Source: Lachnospiraceae bacterium (GTDB lineage: Bacteria > Bacillota > Clostridia > Lachnospirales > Lachnospiraceae). From it: a DNA stretch of 40,436 nucleotides. The position numbers were made by a program, and so were the translations under genes. The DNA lies in assembly GCA_024681775.1 (NCBI GenBank), contig JAILAF010000072.1, positions 1 to 40,436 on the forward strand, written 5' to 3'. Of the stretch, positions 17,240 through 25,999 are shown in pieces; position 1 is the first letter of the stretch, and each line of letters begins with the position of its first letter. Below the pieces are notes generated by a model. The model was not told the origin of the DNA. It made no database searches and worked only from the letters and a program-made list of their open reading frames with translations.

Positions 17240-18046
17240 ATGTACGGAGCAGTTTTAGGAGATATGATCGGCGCACCTTACGAGTTTGACCGGGGGAACA
17301 AGTCCAAGGAATTTGAACTCTTCGACAGAAGAAAAGGGGTCCGGTATACGGACGATACCGCCATGACCCTGGCCATCGCAAAGGCATTGATGGATGCGGG
17401 AAAAGATGCGGGCGAAGAGGCGCTCAAGAGAGCCTTTGTCGAACATATGCGGGATATCGGGAGCCGCTACGCCCAGGGAAATTACGGCGGCCGGTTCTCA
17501 CAGTGGCTTACAGCTCCGGACCCGAAACCTTACGGGAGTTGGGGGAACGGATCCGCCATGCGGGTTTCGTCCGTCGGATGGTTCTTTGACACGCTGGAAA
17601 GGACCCGGGAAGTCGCCAAGTGGTCCGCGGAAGTGACCCACAATCACCCGGAAGGGGTGAAAGGGGCGGAATGTGTGGCGTCTGCCATCTTTCTTCTTAG
17701 AAACGGTGCGGGAAAGGATGAGGTAAAAAGATACATCTGTGAGGAATACGGATATGACTTATCCCGAACCTGCGACGAGATCCGTCCCACCTACTATCAT
17801 GTAGAGAGCTGTCAGGAGACTGTGCCGGAAGCCGTCACCTCTTTCCTGGAAGGGACGGACTTTGAGGACTGTATTCGGACCGCCGTATCTTTGGGCGGGG
17901 ACTGCGATACATTAACCTGCATCACGGGAAGCCTTGCGGAAGCGTTCTACGGGGTGCCGGAGAGCTTCAAGAAGGAGTGCGAGGACAGGCTTCCGTGGGA
18001 GTTTTTGGACATCCTGCACCGGTTTCACGAAGCTGTGGGAAGATAG
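17240..18046 (+). CDS. ADP-ribosylglycohydrolase (DraG/ARH family)
   Basis: The 268-residue protein has the metal-site motifs of the ARH family: an N-terminal GAVLGDMIGAPYE, YTDDTAM (Thr37, Asp38, Asp39), THNHPEGVKGAE in the middle, and GGDCDT (Asp221, Asp223, Thr224). These residues coordinate two metal ions that help remove ADP-ribose from proteins or nucleic acids. Length is typical. The ribosome binding site AAGGAGG lies inside the end of the SseB gene. With the macrodomain gene 700 bases upstream, this makes two ADP-ribose-handling proteins in one neighbourhood. Confidence 0.92.
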   Translation: MYGAVLGDMIGAPYEFDRGNKSKEFELFDRRKGVRYTDDTAMTLAIAKALMDAGKDAGEEALKRAFVEHMRDIGSRYAQGNYGGRFSQWLTAPDPKPYGSWGNGSAMRVSSVGWFFDTLERTREVAKWSAEVTHNHPEGVKGAECVASAIFLLRNGAGKDEVKRYICEEYGYDLSRTCDEIRPTYYHVESCQETVPEAVTSFLEGTDFEDCIRTAVSLGGDCDTLTCITGSLAEAFYGVPESFKKECEDRLPWEFLDILHRFHEAVGR

Positions 18047-18074
18047 GAAACTGGACGAAAGGAGGGCTTTGGCT

Positions 18075-18677
18075 ATGATGATGGCACCGGAAACGTTCGT
18101 GGATATGCAGATCCGAGGGAAAAGCAGGGAAGATGCGCTTTTGGAAGTCGGAAAGCTTTGGGAAGAGATCAGGTACTTAAAGCATGTGATCGAGGAAGAG
18201 CCGGATTCGGAAGAGAGGATGATCCGTCCTTCACCGGAAACCAGGCTCAGCGTCTTAAGGGACTATCTGGACACTACGAGGGACTACTTTGCATCCATGG
18301 TCTGGGAATATGATCCCACTCCCGAGGAAGAAAAAGACCGGGCCTTTAACGAACGTCTGCAGGAGATGGAGAGCATCACCGTGGACTGCAGCGGGTTTTT
18401 GTGCGGCGGCGAGGAGCGGACCATCACCTTTGACTGGGAAAAGATCCTGGCGGACCAGGTGGTCAAACGGAGAGAAGACTTCATCGGACAGCTAAAGTCC
18501 CTTCACCTGGGGGAATGGGAAAAAGAGTACGAGAATCCGGGTGTCTGTGACGGGATCCAGTGGTCAGTGGAGATCCGCTTTTCCTCCGGAAAGGACTTTC
18601 GAAGCTCAGGGAGTAACCATTTTCCGTTCAGTTTTAATGCGTTTCTTGACCTAATGGGGATGTCGGAGGTAGTGTGA
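18075..18677 (+). CDS. hypothetical protein, 200 aa
   Basis: AGGAGGG precedes ATG 18075; the longer frame starts inside the ADP-ribosylglycohydrolase gene. The product is acidic and mixed helix/strand, with an N-terminal MQIRGKSREDALLEVGKLWEE helix and a C-terminal QWSVEIRFSSGKDFRSSGSN strand pair that ends in FNAFLDLM. I do not recognise a family. It follows the glycohydrolase by 28 bases and is probably in the same operon. Its stop codon is the TGA that begins the palindromic element at 18675. Confidence 0.7.
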   Translation: MMMAPETFVDMQIRGKSREDALLEVGKLWEEIRYLKHVIEEEPDSEERMIRPSPETRLSVLRDYLDTTRDYFASMVWEYDPTPEEEKDRAFNERLQEMESITVDCSGFLCGGEERTITFDWEKILADQVVKRREDFIGQLKSLHLGEWEKEYENPGVCDGIQWSVEIRFSSGKDFRSSGSNHFPFSFNAFLDLMGMSEVV

Positions 18678-18728
18678 CAGGGGGATGGCTGTCAGGAAAA
18701 GTCGTCCTGACAGCTTGTCCCCCTGTCA
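18675..18728. repeat. 54-bp palindromic element, TGACAG...CTGTCA
   Basis: The element folds into a long hairpin: TGACAGGGGGA, then CTGTCAGGA, a short loop, then TCCTGACAG and TGTCCCCCTGTCA. Its first three bases are the stop codon of the 18075 gene. A near-identical copy lies in inverted orientation at 39648-39701 and a shorter copy in the same orientation at 38493-38544. It can act as a terminator. The family looks like a REP or MITE-type repeat. Confidence 0.8.
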
Positions 18729-18827
18729 ACTTTATCTCGGAAAAGTGGCGAAGCGCGATCATAAGACGGGAATGGATTGAGGAGTTGCATCAGAAGGAGT
18801 AGGATTGTGACAGATTGAAGGAGCAGT

Positions 18828-19445
18828 ATGTTAGACAAAAATGGATTTGATCTATGGGCGGATGGATATGATAAAATGGTGGGGCTGTCGGATGAAGGCA
18901 ATACGTATCCTTTTGCCGGATACAGGAAAATACTGGGCAGCATATACGCACGTATCATGGAAAAACCAAATCCGGCAGTACTTGATATAGGGTTTGGAAC
19001 GGGTACCCTGACCGCAAAACTGTATGAAAACGGATGCACGATATATGGACAGGATTTTTCCTCCGGAATGATGGAACTGGCTTCTGCCAAAATGCCGGGT
19101 GCACATCTGTATCAGGGAGATTTCTCACAGGGATTGGTAGAGCCGCTAAAGCAGAACGCTTACGATTTTATCGTCGCAACGTATTCGATCCATCACCTGA
19201 CGGACAGTCAAAAGATTATACTCTTAAAAGAACTCCTCGGTCATTTGAAAGAAGGCGGCCGGATCCTGATTGGCGATGTGGCCTTTGAGAGCCGTGAGGA
19301 ACTGGACAAATGCAGGGATAGAAGCGGTGATGAATGGGATGATGAGGAAATCTATTGCGTTGCCGATGAATTAAAGCAGGTATTTCCAAATCTGGAATTC
19401 GAGAAAATGACCTTTTGTTCCGGGATTTTGACTATATCCGGATAA
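18828..19445 (+). CDS. class I SAM-dependent methyltransferase
   Basis: AAGGAG precedes ATG 18828. The 205-residue protein has a class I methyltransferase core: motif I VLDIGFGTGTLTAKL (about 45-59), an acidic end of strand 2 (YGQDFSSGMMELA), and post-I motifs DFIVATYSIHHLTD and LKEGGRILIGDV. The overall pattern resembles the YrrT-like group. The substrate cannot be read from the sequence. It is the first gene of a three-gene run with the small orphans at 19473 and 19774. Confidence 0.85.
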   Translation: MLDKNGFDLWADGYDKMVGLSDEGNTYPFAGYRKILGSIYARIMEKPNPAVLDIGFGTGTLTAKLYENGCTIYGQDFSSGMMELASAKMPGAHLYQGDFSQGLVEPLKQNAYDFIVATYSIHHLTDSQKIILLKELLGHLKEGGRILIGDVAFESREELDKCRDRSGDEWDDEEIYCVADELKQVFPNLEFEKMTFCSGILTISG

Positions 19446-19472
19446 GTTGGATTAGATGGATAGGGAGCGTTG

Positions 19473-19760
19473 ATGAAGATATCCGAAGAATACAAAAGAC
19501 TGATGTTTGATGACGGGCTTCCGGAGCGTTTTCGGGCGGGAGATTTCGGCCTGTTGGAAGAGGAACTGGTGACTTTGCGGGACTTTGTCGACAGCTTCTA
19601 TGCCTCTGCCCGGGATAACGGATATGTGCCTTTGGAGGATTTCACGACATTCATGGATTTCCTGGCTGTGATCCGGGATGCCGACAGCAGTGCAGTCCAG
19701 AATCTGATCGCAGAGGTTTTCATGAAGAGTTCCGAGATTCGAAATGGGCTGCCCAAATAG
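19473..19760 (+). CDS. hypothetical protein, 95 aa
   Basis: ATG 19473 is used (a TTG lies directly in front) with GGGAG upstream. The product is acidic and helical, with EELVTLRDFVDSFYASAR as its main helix, and has no cysteine, membrane or signal features. No family is recognised. It sits 27 bases after the methyltransferase gene and 13 bases before the 19774 gene, so co-expression is likely. Confidence 0.65.
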   Translation: MKISEEYKRLMFDDGLPERFRAGDFGLLEEELVTLRDFVDSFYASARDNGYVPLEDFTTFMDFLAVIRDADSSAVQNLIAEVFMKSSEIRNGLPK

Positions 19761-19773
19761 GAGGAGGTAGAAG

Positions 19774-20562
19774 ATGGACGATCTTTCACAAAGGGTAAAC
19801 AGTCTGGTTCGGAAGCAGGAAGAGGAGAGGCGGGCCGCGGATCTGGACCGGGCGAGCCGGGAGGAATACTGCAGGCAGGCGCTCCTTACGGAGAATCTCC
19901 CGGAGTTTAGCCTTCCGTCCTCCAGAGCCGACCTGACGGACCCGGCCTATATCGATTCGCTGCGGGAGCTGAAGGACTTTTTCCATCAGCTTTGTACGCT
20001 TTTGCGGGAGGACACCTGGATCCGCCCGGACCTCACCATCTGGCCGGACGCGATCACCTTATCGGACAACAGTGGCCGCACACTCCGGTATACCCATATC
20101 GATTTCGGTATCGCTCCTTTTGCCTACAGATACAAGTCCCCCATCGGAGAGCTCCGGGTGGGCAGCTCGAAGGATTTTGCCTTTTGCGGATATGATGTGC
20201 AGGGGGAAGTGAAGCTCACGGGCCTCTTCGGGTGGAGGACCCGGGGAAAGCTGATCCAGACCGCATTAAAGAGCATCGACGATTTTGAGCAAAAAGCCAT
20301 CGCTCCCTATGAACATGTCCGGTTCGAGATCTCGGACGGTGATGATTCGTACGCTGCCTATCTCTTCAAGGACGGCGTATTCCTGGATCCGGACATCGGG
20401 AGGTACTCACCCTTTCTGGGCTTTTTCAAGGATATCTGCGGCCGCGGCTTCAAGAAAAAAGAAGACGTTTTGGTGGCGCTGGCCGCGGACCTCATCACCC
20501 ACAACGGTTCAGTGTTCTATCGCGGCTTCGGCTTCATGAAGATCACCGACGTCTACAAATAG
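19774..20562 (+). CDS. hypothetical protein, 262 aa
   Basis: A strong AGGAGGAGG precedes ATG 19774. The N-terminal ~70 residues are a charged, partly coiled helix region (VRKQEEERRAADLDRASREEY). The rest is strand-rich, with aromatic patches such as THIDFGIAPFAYRYKSPIGE and a closing VFYRGFGFMKITDVYK. No signal peptide, membrane segment or known catalytic motif is visible. I cannot assign a family; a structure prediction would be the natural next look. Confidence 0.7.
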   Translation: MDDLSQRVNSLVRKQEEERRAADLDRASREEYCRQALLTENLPEFSLPSSRADLTDPAYIDSLRELKDFFHQLCTLLREDTWIRPDLTIWPDAITLSDNSGRTLRYTHIDFGIAPFAYRYKSPIGELRVGSSKDFAFCGYDVQGEVKLTGLFGWRTRGKLIQTALKSIDDFEQKAIAPYEHVRFEISDGDDSYAAYLFKDGVFLDPDIGRYSPFLGFFKDICGRGFKKKEDVLVALAADLITHNGSVFYRGFGFMKITDVYK

Positions 20563-20756
20563 TGAGAATGGGGGACGGTTGGGCAGTTTTTTTCTTGTTT
20601 TTTTGCGGACCTCTCCCTCTTTTTGACACATCCGTCAGAAAATCTTTGTGCACTTCGTCGATTGCAGGATCCGGGACCTCATGCTACCATCATCTCACTC
20701 ACAGCGGTATTCCCGCATTTTCCCACGGTTGATGATCGGTCTGCAAAGGAGGTCCT

Positions 20757-21791
20757 ATGAATCATTCTGTCTCTTCTCTGTTCGGTGCTCCGATTCCGGA
20801 GAGTAAGATCCTGGCTGCACTGCAAAAGAAGCCCGACGTACTGGAACAGTTTCGGCAGTTTTCCGAAGAGGACAGGAGCCGCATCCTGGCGTTTCTGGCC
20901 GGGGAGCGAAGCCTGCAGATCCTCAGTGACCGCTTTTTCAAACAGATCCTGAACCCGGAGAGCACGCCGGAGAGGCTGGAATCCCTGCTCAGCGCGGTCT
21001 TTGGCCAGAAGGTGACCATCGCAGGCATCATCAGCCGGGAGGAGATGCAGATCACCGAGACGGGGAGTCAGGTGATCATGGACATCGTCGTCCGGTTGCA
21101 GGACGGAGCTCTGGTGAATGTGGAGATGCAGCGGGTGGGATACCTTTTCCCGGGACAGCGCACCAGCTGCTATCTGAGCGACCTCATCATGAAGCAGTAC
21201 GACGTGGTCAGATCAGAGAAAAAGGACCGGTTCAGCTACAAGGATCTTTGCCCCGTCACCATCCTGGTGATCATGGACCGGAGCTCGGAGGAATTCCGCG
21301 ATGTCAGGCCCGAGTACATCCACAGACAGCAGGTGTCCTATACCAGCGGAGCGCGGGTGGAAACGCTGGAAAACGTGATATACATCTCCCTTGACACCTT
21401 CCAGGAAATGGCTGAGAATGAAATTGGAAATGACCTGGATGCATGGCTGACTTTCTTTTGCTACGACGATTCGGAGCATGTGCTGCGCCTTGTGAGCGCA
21501 CACCCGGAATTCATTCCCATGTATCAGGATATCGCGAATTTCAGGAAAACGCCGGAGGAGGTGATCGGTATGTTTTCGGAAGCGCTGCGGATCATGGACC
21601 GGAATACAACAAAATATATGTTTGAGCAGCTGCAGGAGCGGGTTACGGAGCAGGCTGAACAGATTGCCGAGCAGGCCGAACAGATGGCGGAGCAGGAAAA
21701 GAAACATCAGCAGGAAATTGCTGCGGCGCAGGAAGAGATTCGTTTGCTGCGGGAACAGCTTGCTGCCCGGAAAAAAATGGATATAGAATGA
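20757..21791 (+). CDS. Rpn/PD-(D/E)XK nuclease family transposase, copy 1
   Basis: AAAGGAGG precedes ATG 20757. The 344-residue protein shows the Rpn/PDDEXK_2 pattern: FFKQILN near residue 61, then the nuclease core IMDIVVRLQDGALVNVEMQR (Asp109, Glu123, Gln125 in a D-x13-E-x-Q arrangement) and CYLSDLIMKQY. The last 60 residues form a coiled coil with EQAEQIAEQAEQMAEQ repeats. Family members are nucleases that promote recombination; many are annotated as transposases, though they lack an RNase H core. A second member is at 29086. The DUF4062 NTPase gene follows after 48 bases. Confidence 0.85.
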   Translation: MNHSVSSLFGAPIPESKILAALQKKPDVLEQFRQFSEEDRSRILAFLAGERSLQILSDRFFKQILNPESTPERLESLLSAVFGQKVTIAGIISREEMQITETGSQVIMDIVVRLQDGALVNVEMQRVGYLFPGQRTSCYLSDLIMKQYDVVRSEKKDRFSYKDLCPVTILVIMDRSSEEFRDVRPEYIHRQQVSYTSGARVETLENVIYISLDTFQEMAENEIGNDLDAWLTFFCYDDSEHVLRLVSAHPEFIPMYQDIANFRKTPEEVIGMFSEALRIMDRNTTKYMFEQLQERVTEQAEQIAEQAEQMAEQEKKHQQEIAAAQEEIRLLREQLAARKKMDIE

Positions 21792-21839
21792 GGGTACGGC
21801 ACATTGTATGAAGCGCTCTCACACGACGGAGGAACCGCC

Positions 21840-24800
21840 ATGAAGACGATCTTTATCTCCAGCACTTTTTGCGACATGAACGCCGAACGGGATGCCCTTG
21901 CACAGATCGTTTTGCCGGATGTCTCCGCCGAGGCGGCGGCGCACCGGGAGAGCATCGACTTTATCGACCTCAGATGGGGAGTCGATACCACGCAGCTGGA
22001 AAGTGAGAGCGGCGCCAGAAAAGTGCTCTCGGTCTGCCTGGACGAGATCGAGCATGCACACCCCTACATGATCGTCCTTCTGGGGGAGCGCTACGGATGG
22101 GTCCCGGATCAGGCGCTCATCGAGCGGGCCTCCCTGGAAAAGGGGTTTGATGTCCGGGAGGATTTTAAGAGCGTAACGGCGCTGGAGATCGAGTTTGGCG
22201 CGCTGGCCCGGGGGCGGCAGCTGGACAAGTGTCTGTTTTACCGAAGAGAAGGCCTGGATCTCTCCCGCCTGTCCGAGGCGGATGCAGCGATTTATGGGCC
22301 GGAATCCGAACGGCATCGGGAGAAGCTTTCCCGGCTGATCCGGAAGATCGAGACGGCCATCGGGCATCCCATCCCCACCTATCCCGTGAAATGGGATGAA
22401 TCGAAGCATGCCGTCACGGGTCTGGATACCTTTTGCGAGATGGTGTCCGCGGACCTGAAGGCGCTGTTTCGGCAGGATTGGGCTCAGTCTGAGGCAAAAA
22501 GCGAGCAGGAGTCCGGTATCTTGGAATCCTGGTGGTTTTTTGAGAAAAAGGCCGCACAGTGTGTGGCGGTGGACGAGCTTCTGAAGGAGTACGAGGCTCG
22601 CATTGACGATCCCGGGACCTCCTATTTTCTGTTGCAAGGCGCTTCCGGCTGCGGGAAAAGTGCGCTCATGGGGCGTATGGCCGTGGATTTCAGAGAGCGG
22701 GGAGCGGATGTTTTTCCCTTTGCCTGCGGCCATACCGTGCGGACCGACTCGGTGCGGGATCTCCTGGAGCAGCTGATCTTTTACCTCTCCGGTCTGCTGG
22801 GGGAGGAGACTCCGGCGGATCCGGAGGAAAACAGCTTTTCCGATCTGCGGATGCGCCTCATGGAGCTGATGTCCCGCTATGGCGCGCGCCGCGGGGACCG
22901 GTCTTTGTATATCATGCTGGACGCCGCGGAATCCCTGGGGGGAGAGGGCAGTGCCCGTTTTGACTGGGCCCCGGATATTTTGCCGGATTGTGTCAGAATT
23001 GTCGCCTGCTTCCGAAGCGACCGGCCCGTGGAGCCCCCCCTTCGTGCGAAGAACCGGTCCGTCAGCGTAGAGCGCGGGAGTCTGAGCCCCGCGGAGGCGG
23101 AAAGCATTCTCAGGGCAGTTTTTGCCCGTTCCCACAAACAGATAAATGAACAGCTCCTGGGCAGCATCATCCATCGGAAAAATGCGGGCAGCCCTCTTTA
23201 CCTCACGCTCCTCATCCATAGGCTGATGATACTGGACAGTGCGGATTTCGGTGAGATCGCGGGCCTGGGGAACGGGATGGAGGCCATCAACGCCTATCTC
23301 CTGAAGACCATCGAGGAAACGCCGGATACCACAGAGGGCTTATGCCGCCTCGTCGTTTCGGAAGCGGGGGCGCAGATCGATCCGGATCTGGCTGACAGTG
23401 TGACCGGGCTCCTGGCGGTGCCCACCCGGGGACTTCGGGAGAGCGACATCCTGGCAGTCCTGGAGCGCGCCGGTCAGAAGACGGATGCCCTGACCTTTGC
23501 CCGGCTGATGAAATATCTCCGTCCCTTCTTTGCCTATGGCCAGGACGGTAGGATCGAGTACGCTCACCGGATCATACGGGATGCCATCTATGGTGGGATG
23601 GAGGAAAAGACCCGCCGGACCTGGAGCAATCTCCTGTGGGAGTATCTAAGGGACCTCCCCGCCTCGGATCCCGTCTGTGCGGACTATCGTGCGGTCTACG
23701 CCTGGCTCACGCGCCACCGCCAGGATCTGGTCCGCTTTGTGGCGGATCTGGATGCGCAGCGGGACCGAAAGGCAAATACGGAATCCCTCCGGTATCTGGC
23801 TACCATCACCAGGTCCGCCGAGCCTGCCGTCACGCAGTTCCGGGAGATGATGGAGGAGCTGGAAAAATACGACGGACACCGGCGCTTTGTCAGGAAACTG
23901 GCAGGGGAGCTTTTTTCCTTCTATGGGAAGGGGCAGGCGGCGCAGAAGGTCTTCCGGTGGGTCTATGAGATCCTGCTGGCGAAGCTGGAGGCGTACTACG
24001 AGGCCGCACCTGCAGACGGAAAAGAGAGCTTGTTAAAAGAGGTGATCAGCTGCCGGATGAAGCTGATCCGCTCATATCTGGAGAGCGGTCAGCCGGAGCG
24101 CGCCGGGCAGCTGTTGGAATCCTCTCACGCACTGCTGGAGCGGGATGCGGGAGAGAATCCGGTTTATTACGGGTCGCGCTCGACCCTCCACAGGTACCAC
24201 GCGGAATACCTCCGAAATCACCTGCAAAACCGTGGGGATGTAAAAGAACTGCTCCGCCACTGTGAGGAAGCGGAGCGGCTGGCGGCTTTGGATACCCCGG
24301 AACATCTCTTTGGTCTCATCAACGCAAAGATGCTCTCCTGCAATGCCCTGGAGATGACGAACAAACTCCGGGAAGCAAAGGAAAAAGCCGCGGAGTGCAT
24401 TGGGATCTGTCAGCGGTTTTTCCGGGAAAAGCCCACTCCCGCCAGGAAGAAGGTCCTGGCAGATGCCTGTAAGCTGTATGGCGGAAACTGTCTGTCGGCC
24501 GCATGGCTCGGGAAAATGGAGGAGCAGGAGGTCTCCGAGGCGCTGGAAGCCTGTGAGCGGGCCGTCACCCTTTTCCGGGAGGTGCTCCCGGAGCAGCGGG
24601 CCTTTTATACCTATCTGGCAGCGGCAGACGCATACTCGGCAGCCGCGGAGGCGCATGTGTTTGCCTGGGCGGTCTGCTCCGAAGAGGAGACGGCGGGGCA
24701 TCTTGCGAAGGCAAAGCAGTACCTGCAGCAGGCGGACGACCTCATCCGCATCACGGAGGACGCCGCCAGTTCCCTCAGAACGAACATGAGCCGCTACATC

Positions 24801-24995
24801 TGGCTTTGCAAGCGCTACGCCTGGCATGAGGTCCAAAAGGACGATGTATCTGCCCTGGCGGTATTCGAGGAGATGGAAGTCCTGGGAAAGGAACTGACGG
24901 CAAAGACCGGTGACAAGCGTTATGTGGGCATCCTCGCCGGCTTTGGACTTCGGGTTCCGAAGCGAAAGAAAAAAGGCCTGTTTGGCCGTAGATAA
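21840..24995 (+). CDS. DUF4062-STAND NTPase, NLR-like, 1051 aa
   Basis: GGAGG before ATG 21840 decides the start. Residues 1-110 are a DUF4062 domain (MKTIFISSTFCDMNAERDAL, FIDLRWGVD, MIVLLGERYGW), the N-terminal module of eukaryotic NPHP3, TEP1 and NWD1. A NACHT/AAA-like NTPase follows, with Walker A GASGCGKS (267-274) and a Walker B-like IMLDAAE (Asp361). A winged-helix-like part spans about 450-600. The C-terminal ~450 residues are helical repeats of TPR type (for example LRHCEEAERLAAL and VFRWVYEILLAKLEAYYEA). This is the plan of STAND switches: sensing by repeats, oligomerising through the NTPase, signalling through the N-terminal domain. What it senses and does is not visible. Confidence 0.85.
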   Translation: MKTIFISSTFCDMNAERDALAQIVLPDVSAEAAAHRESIDFIDLRWGVDTTQLESESGARKVLSVCLDEIEHAHPYMIVLLGERYGWVPDQALIERASLEKGFDVREDFKSVTALEIEFGALARGRQLDKCLFYRREGLDLSRLSEADAAIYGPESERHREKLSRLIRKIETAIGHPIPTYPVKWDESKHAVTGLDTFCEMVSADLKALFRQDWAQSEAKSEQESGILESWWFFEKKAAQCVAVDELLKEYEARIDDPGTSYFLLQGASGCGKSALMGRMAVDFRERGADVFPFACGHTVRTDSVRDLLEQLIFYLSGLLGEETPADPEENSFSDLRMRLMELMSRYGARRGDRSLYIMLDAAESLGGEGSARFDWAPDILPDCVRIVACFRSDRPVEPPLRAKNRSVSVERGSLSPAEAESILRAVFARSHKQINEQLLGSIIHRKNAGSPLYLTLLIHRLMILDSADFGEIAGLGNGMEAINAYLLKTIEETPDTTEGLCRLVVSEAGAQIDPDLADSVTGLLAVPTRGLRESDILAVLERAGQKTDALTFARLMKYLRPFFAYGQDGRIEYAHRIIRDAIYGGMEEKTRRTWSNLLWEYLRDLPASDPVCADYRAVYAWLTRHRQDLVRFVADLDAQRDRKANTESLRYLATITRSAEPAVTQFREMMEELEKYDGHRRFVRKLAGELFSFYGKGQAAQKVFRWVYEILLAKLEAYYEAAPADGKESLLKEVISCRMKLIRSYLESGQPERAGQLLESSHALLERDAGENPVYYGSRSTLHRYHAEYLRNHLQNRGDVKELLRHCEEAERLAALDTPEHLFGLINAKMLSCNALEMTNKLREAKEKAAECIGICQRFFREKPTPARKKVLADACKLYGGNCLSAAWLGKMEEQEVSEALEACERAVTLFREVLPEQRAFYTYLAAADAYSAAAEAHVFAWAVCSEEETAGHLAKAKQYLQQADDLIRITEDAASSLRTNMSRYIWLCKRYAWHEVQKDDVSALAVFEEMEVLGKELTAKTGDKRYVGILAGFGLRVPKRKKKGLFGRR

Positions 24996-25014
24996 AACGA
25001 AGGAGGGTAAGAAC

Positions 25015-25383
25015 ATGGGATTATTCGGACCAAAGAAAACCGCGCAGCAAAAGTATAACGAGAAGGAAGCACAGCAGCTAAAACGCAAGTATGAAAACGA
25101 CATCAAGGCCTTTGAGAGCGGCCTGAGCAGCAGCGACAGGGAGCTTTTCCGCAGCTCCGTAGCCGAGATCATCTCCAAATGCAGACCCTACGAGCATGAA
25201 GCAGGTCGCCCCCGCAGTCTGGACACGGAACTGGACGACATCGCATGGAAGCTCCAGAAGGCCTTCGGCCCCCAGGCCTGCATGTACGCCTATGTCCTCT
25301 TCGCGGAGCAGATGCCGGACTACGCCACCTACTTCCAGGATCTTATCCTGGGCTGTGACCGCCGCACCAAAGAGCGCACGTAG
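25015..25383 (+). CDS. hypothetical protein, 122 aa
   Basis: AAGGAGGG precedes ATG 25015; the longer frame begins inside the NTPase gene. The protein begins MGLFGPKKT, then has a long charged helix (KYNEKEAQQLKRKYENDIKAFESG) and a compact helical C-terminal half with YAYVLFAEQMPDY. It lies 19 bases after the NLR-like gene. The short MGLFG N-terminus is also seen in adaptor-like small proteins of this kind. The function is unknown; a partner of the upstream NTPase is possible. Confidence 0.65.
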   Translation: MGLFGPKKTAQQKYNEKEAQQLKRKYENDIKAFESGLSSSDRELFRSSVAEIISKCRPYEHEAGRPRSLDTELDDIAWKLQKAFGPQACMYAYVLFAEQMPDYATYFQDLILGCDRRTKERT

Positions 25384-25498
25384 TTCGCGAATAAACCCTC
25401 TCTATTTCGCAAAATGCGCCGTGTCGGTATGTTTCTTTTTTTGATATGGTGGAGGCAGTAAAGCCGCGAAGGCGGGAAGCGAAAGGAGTGATCTGAAG

Positions 25499-25927
25499 AT
25501 GGCATATGAAATGATAGACAGAAGGAAAGAGATTCAGGAGGCGATCTACGCGGCCGACCACGCGATCAGCGCCCTCGAACGGGCCGGGGATTTCCTGCGA
25601 AAGGCCAGCGGGTGGGGCGTCTGGGACATCCTGGGAGGCGGCTTTATCACCACCTTTATGAAGCATGCCCGGATGAACGACGCAGAGGAAGCGCTGGAGC
25701 AGGCCCGGGCCGCGGTCCGCACCTTTGGGCGCGAGTTGCGGGACGTGGAGGATCTGGAGGATATCCGCATCGATACCGGGGACTTTCTGTCCTTTGCGGA
25801 CTATTTCTGGGACGGGGCACTGACGGATATCCTGATGCAGTCCCGGATCGGAAAGTCCAGGCGGCAGGTGGAGGATGCCATCATGCGGATCAGCCGGATC
25901 CGGGAGCACCTGGTGAACCTTCGTTAG
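25499..25927 (+). CDS. hypothetical helical protein, 142 aa
   Basis: GAAAGGAGTG precedes ATG 25499. The product is all-helical by appearance, with a Gly-rich turn WGVWDILGGGFITTFMKHARM around residues 40-60 followed by AEEALEQARAAVRTF. The Trp/Gly motif recurs in small Firmicute proteins of unknown function. No membrane span is long enough to call. It is 115 bases after the 25015 gene; that gap holds no recognisable signal beyond a T-rich patch near 25430. Confidence 0.65.
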   Translation: MAYEMIDRRKEIQEAIYAADHAISALERAGDFLRKASGWGVWDILGGGFITTFMKHARMNDAEEALEQARAAVRTFGRELRDVEDLEDIRIDTGDFLSFADYFWDGALTDILMQSRIGKSRRQVEDAIMRISRIREHLVNLR

Positions 25928-25999
25928 GAAGGCAACGAAAAGGAGCCATCCACAGATTCAGACAGACAGCAGGTGACAGACAAAAGTGGGAGGTAGACC

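Noticed and set aside
20623-20651. TTGACA before the first Rpn gene as a promoter
   Set aside because: No acceptable -10 lies 16-18 bases downstream (TTGTGC or TTTGTG), so I do not call it.
21819-23219. 466-codon open frame on the minus strand opposite the DUF4062 NTPase gene
   Set aside because: It is a shadow of the GC-rich coding strand. It has no ribosome binding site, no domain, and the plus-strand frame carries clear motifs.
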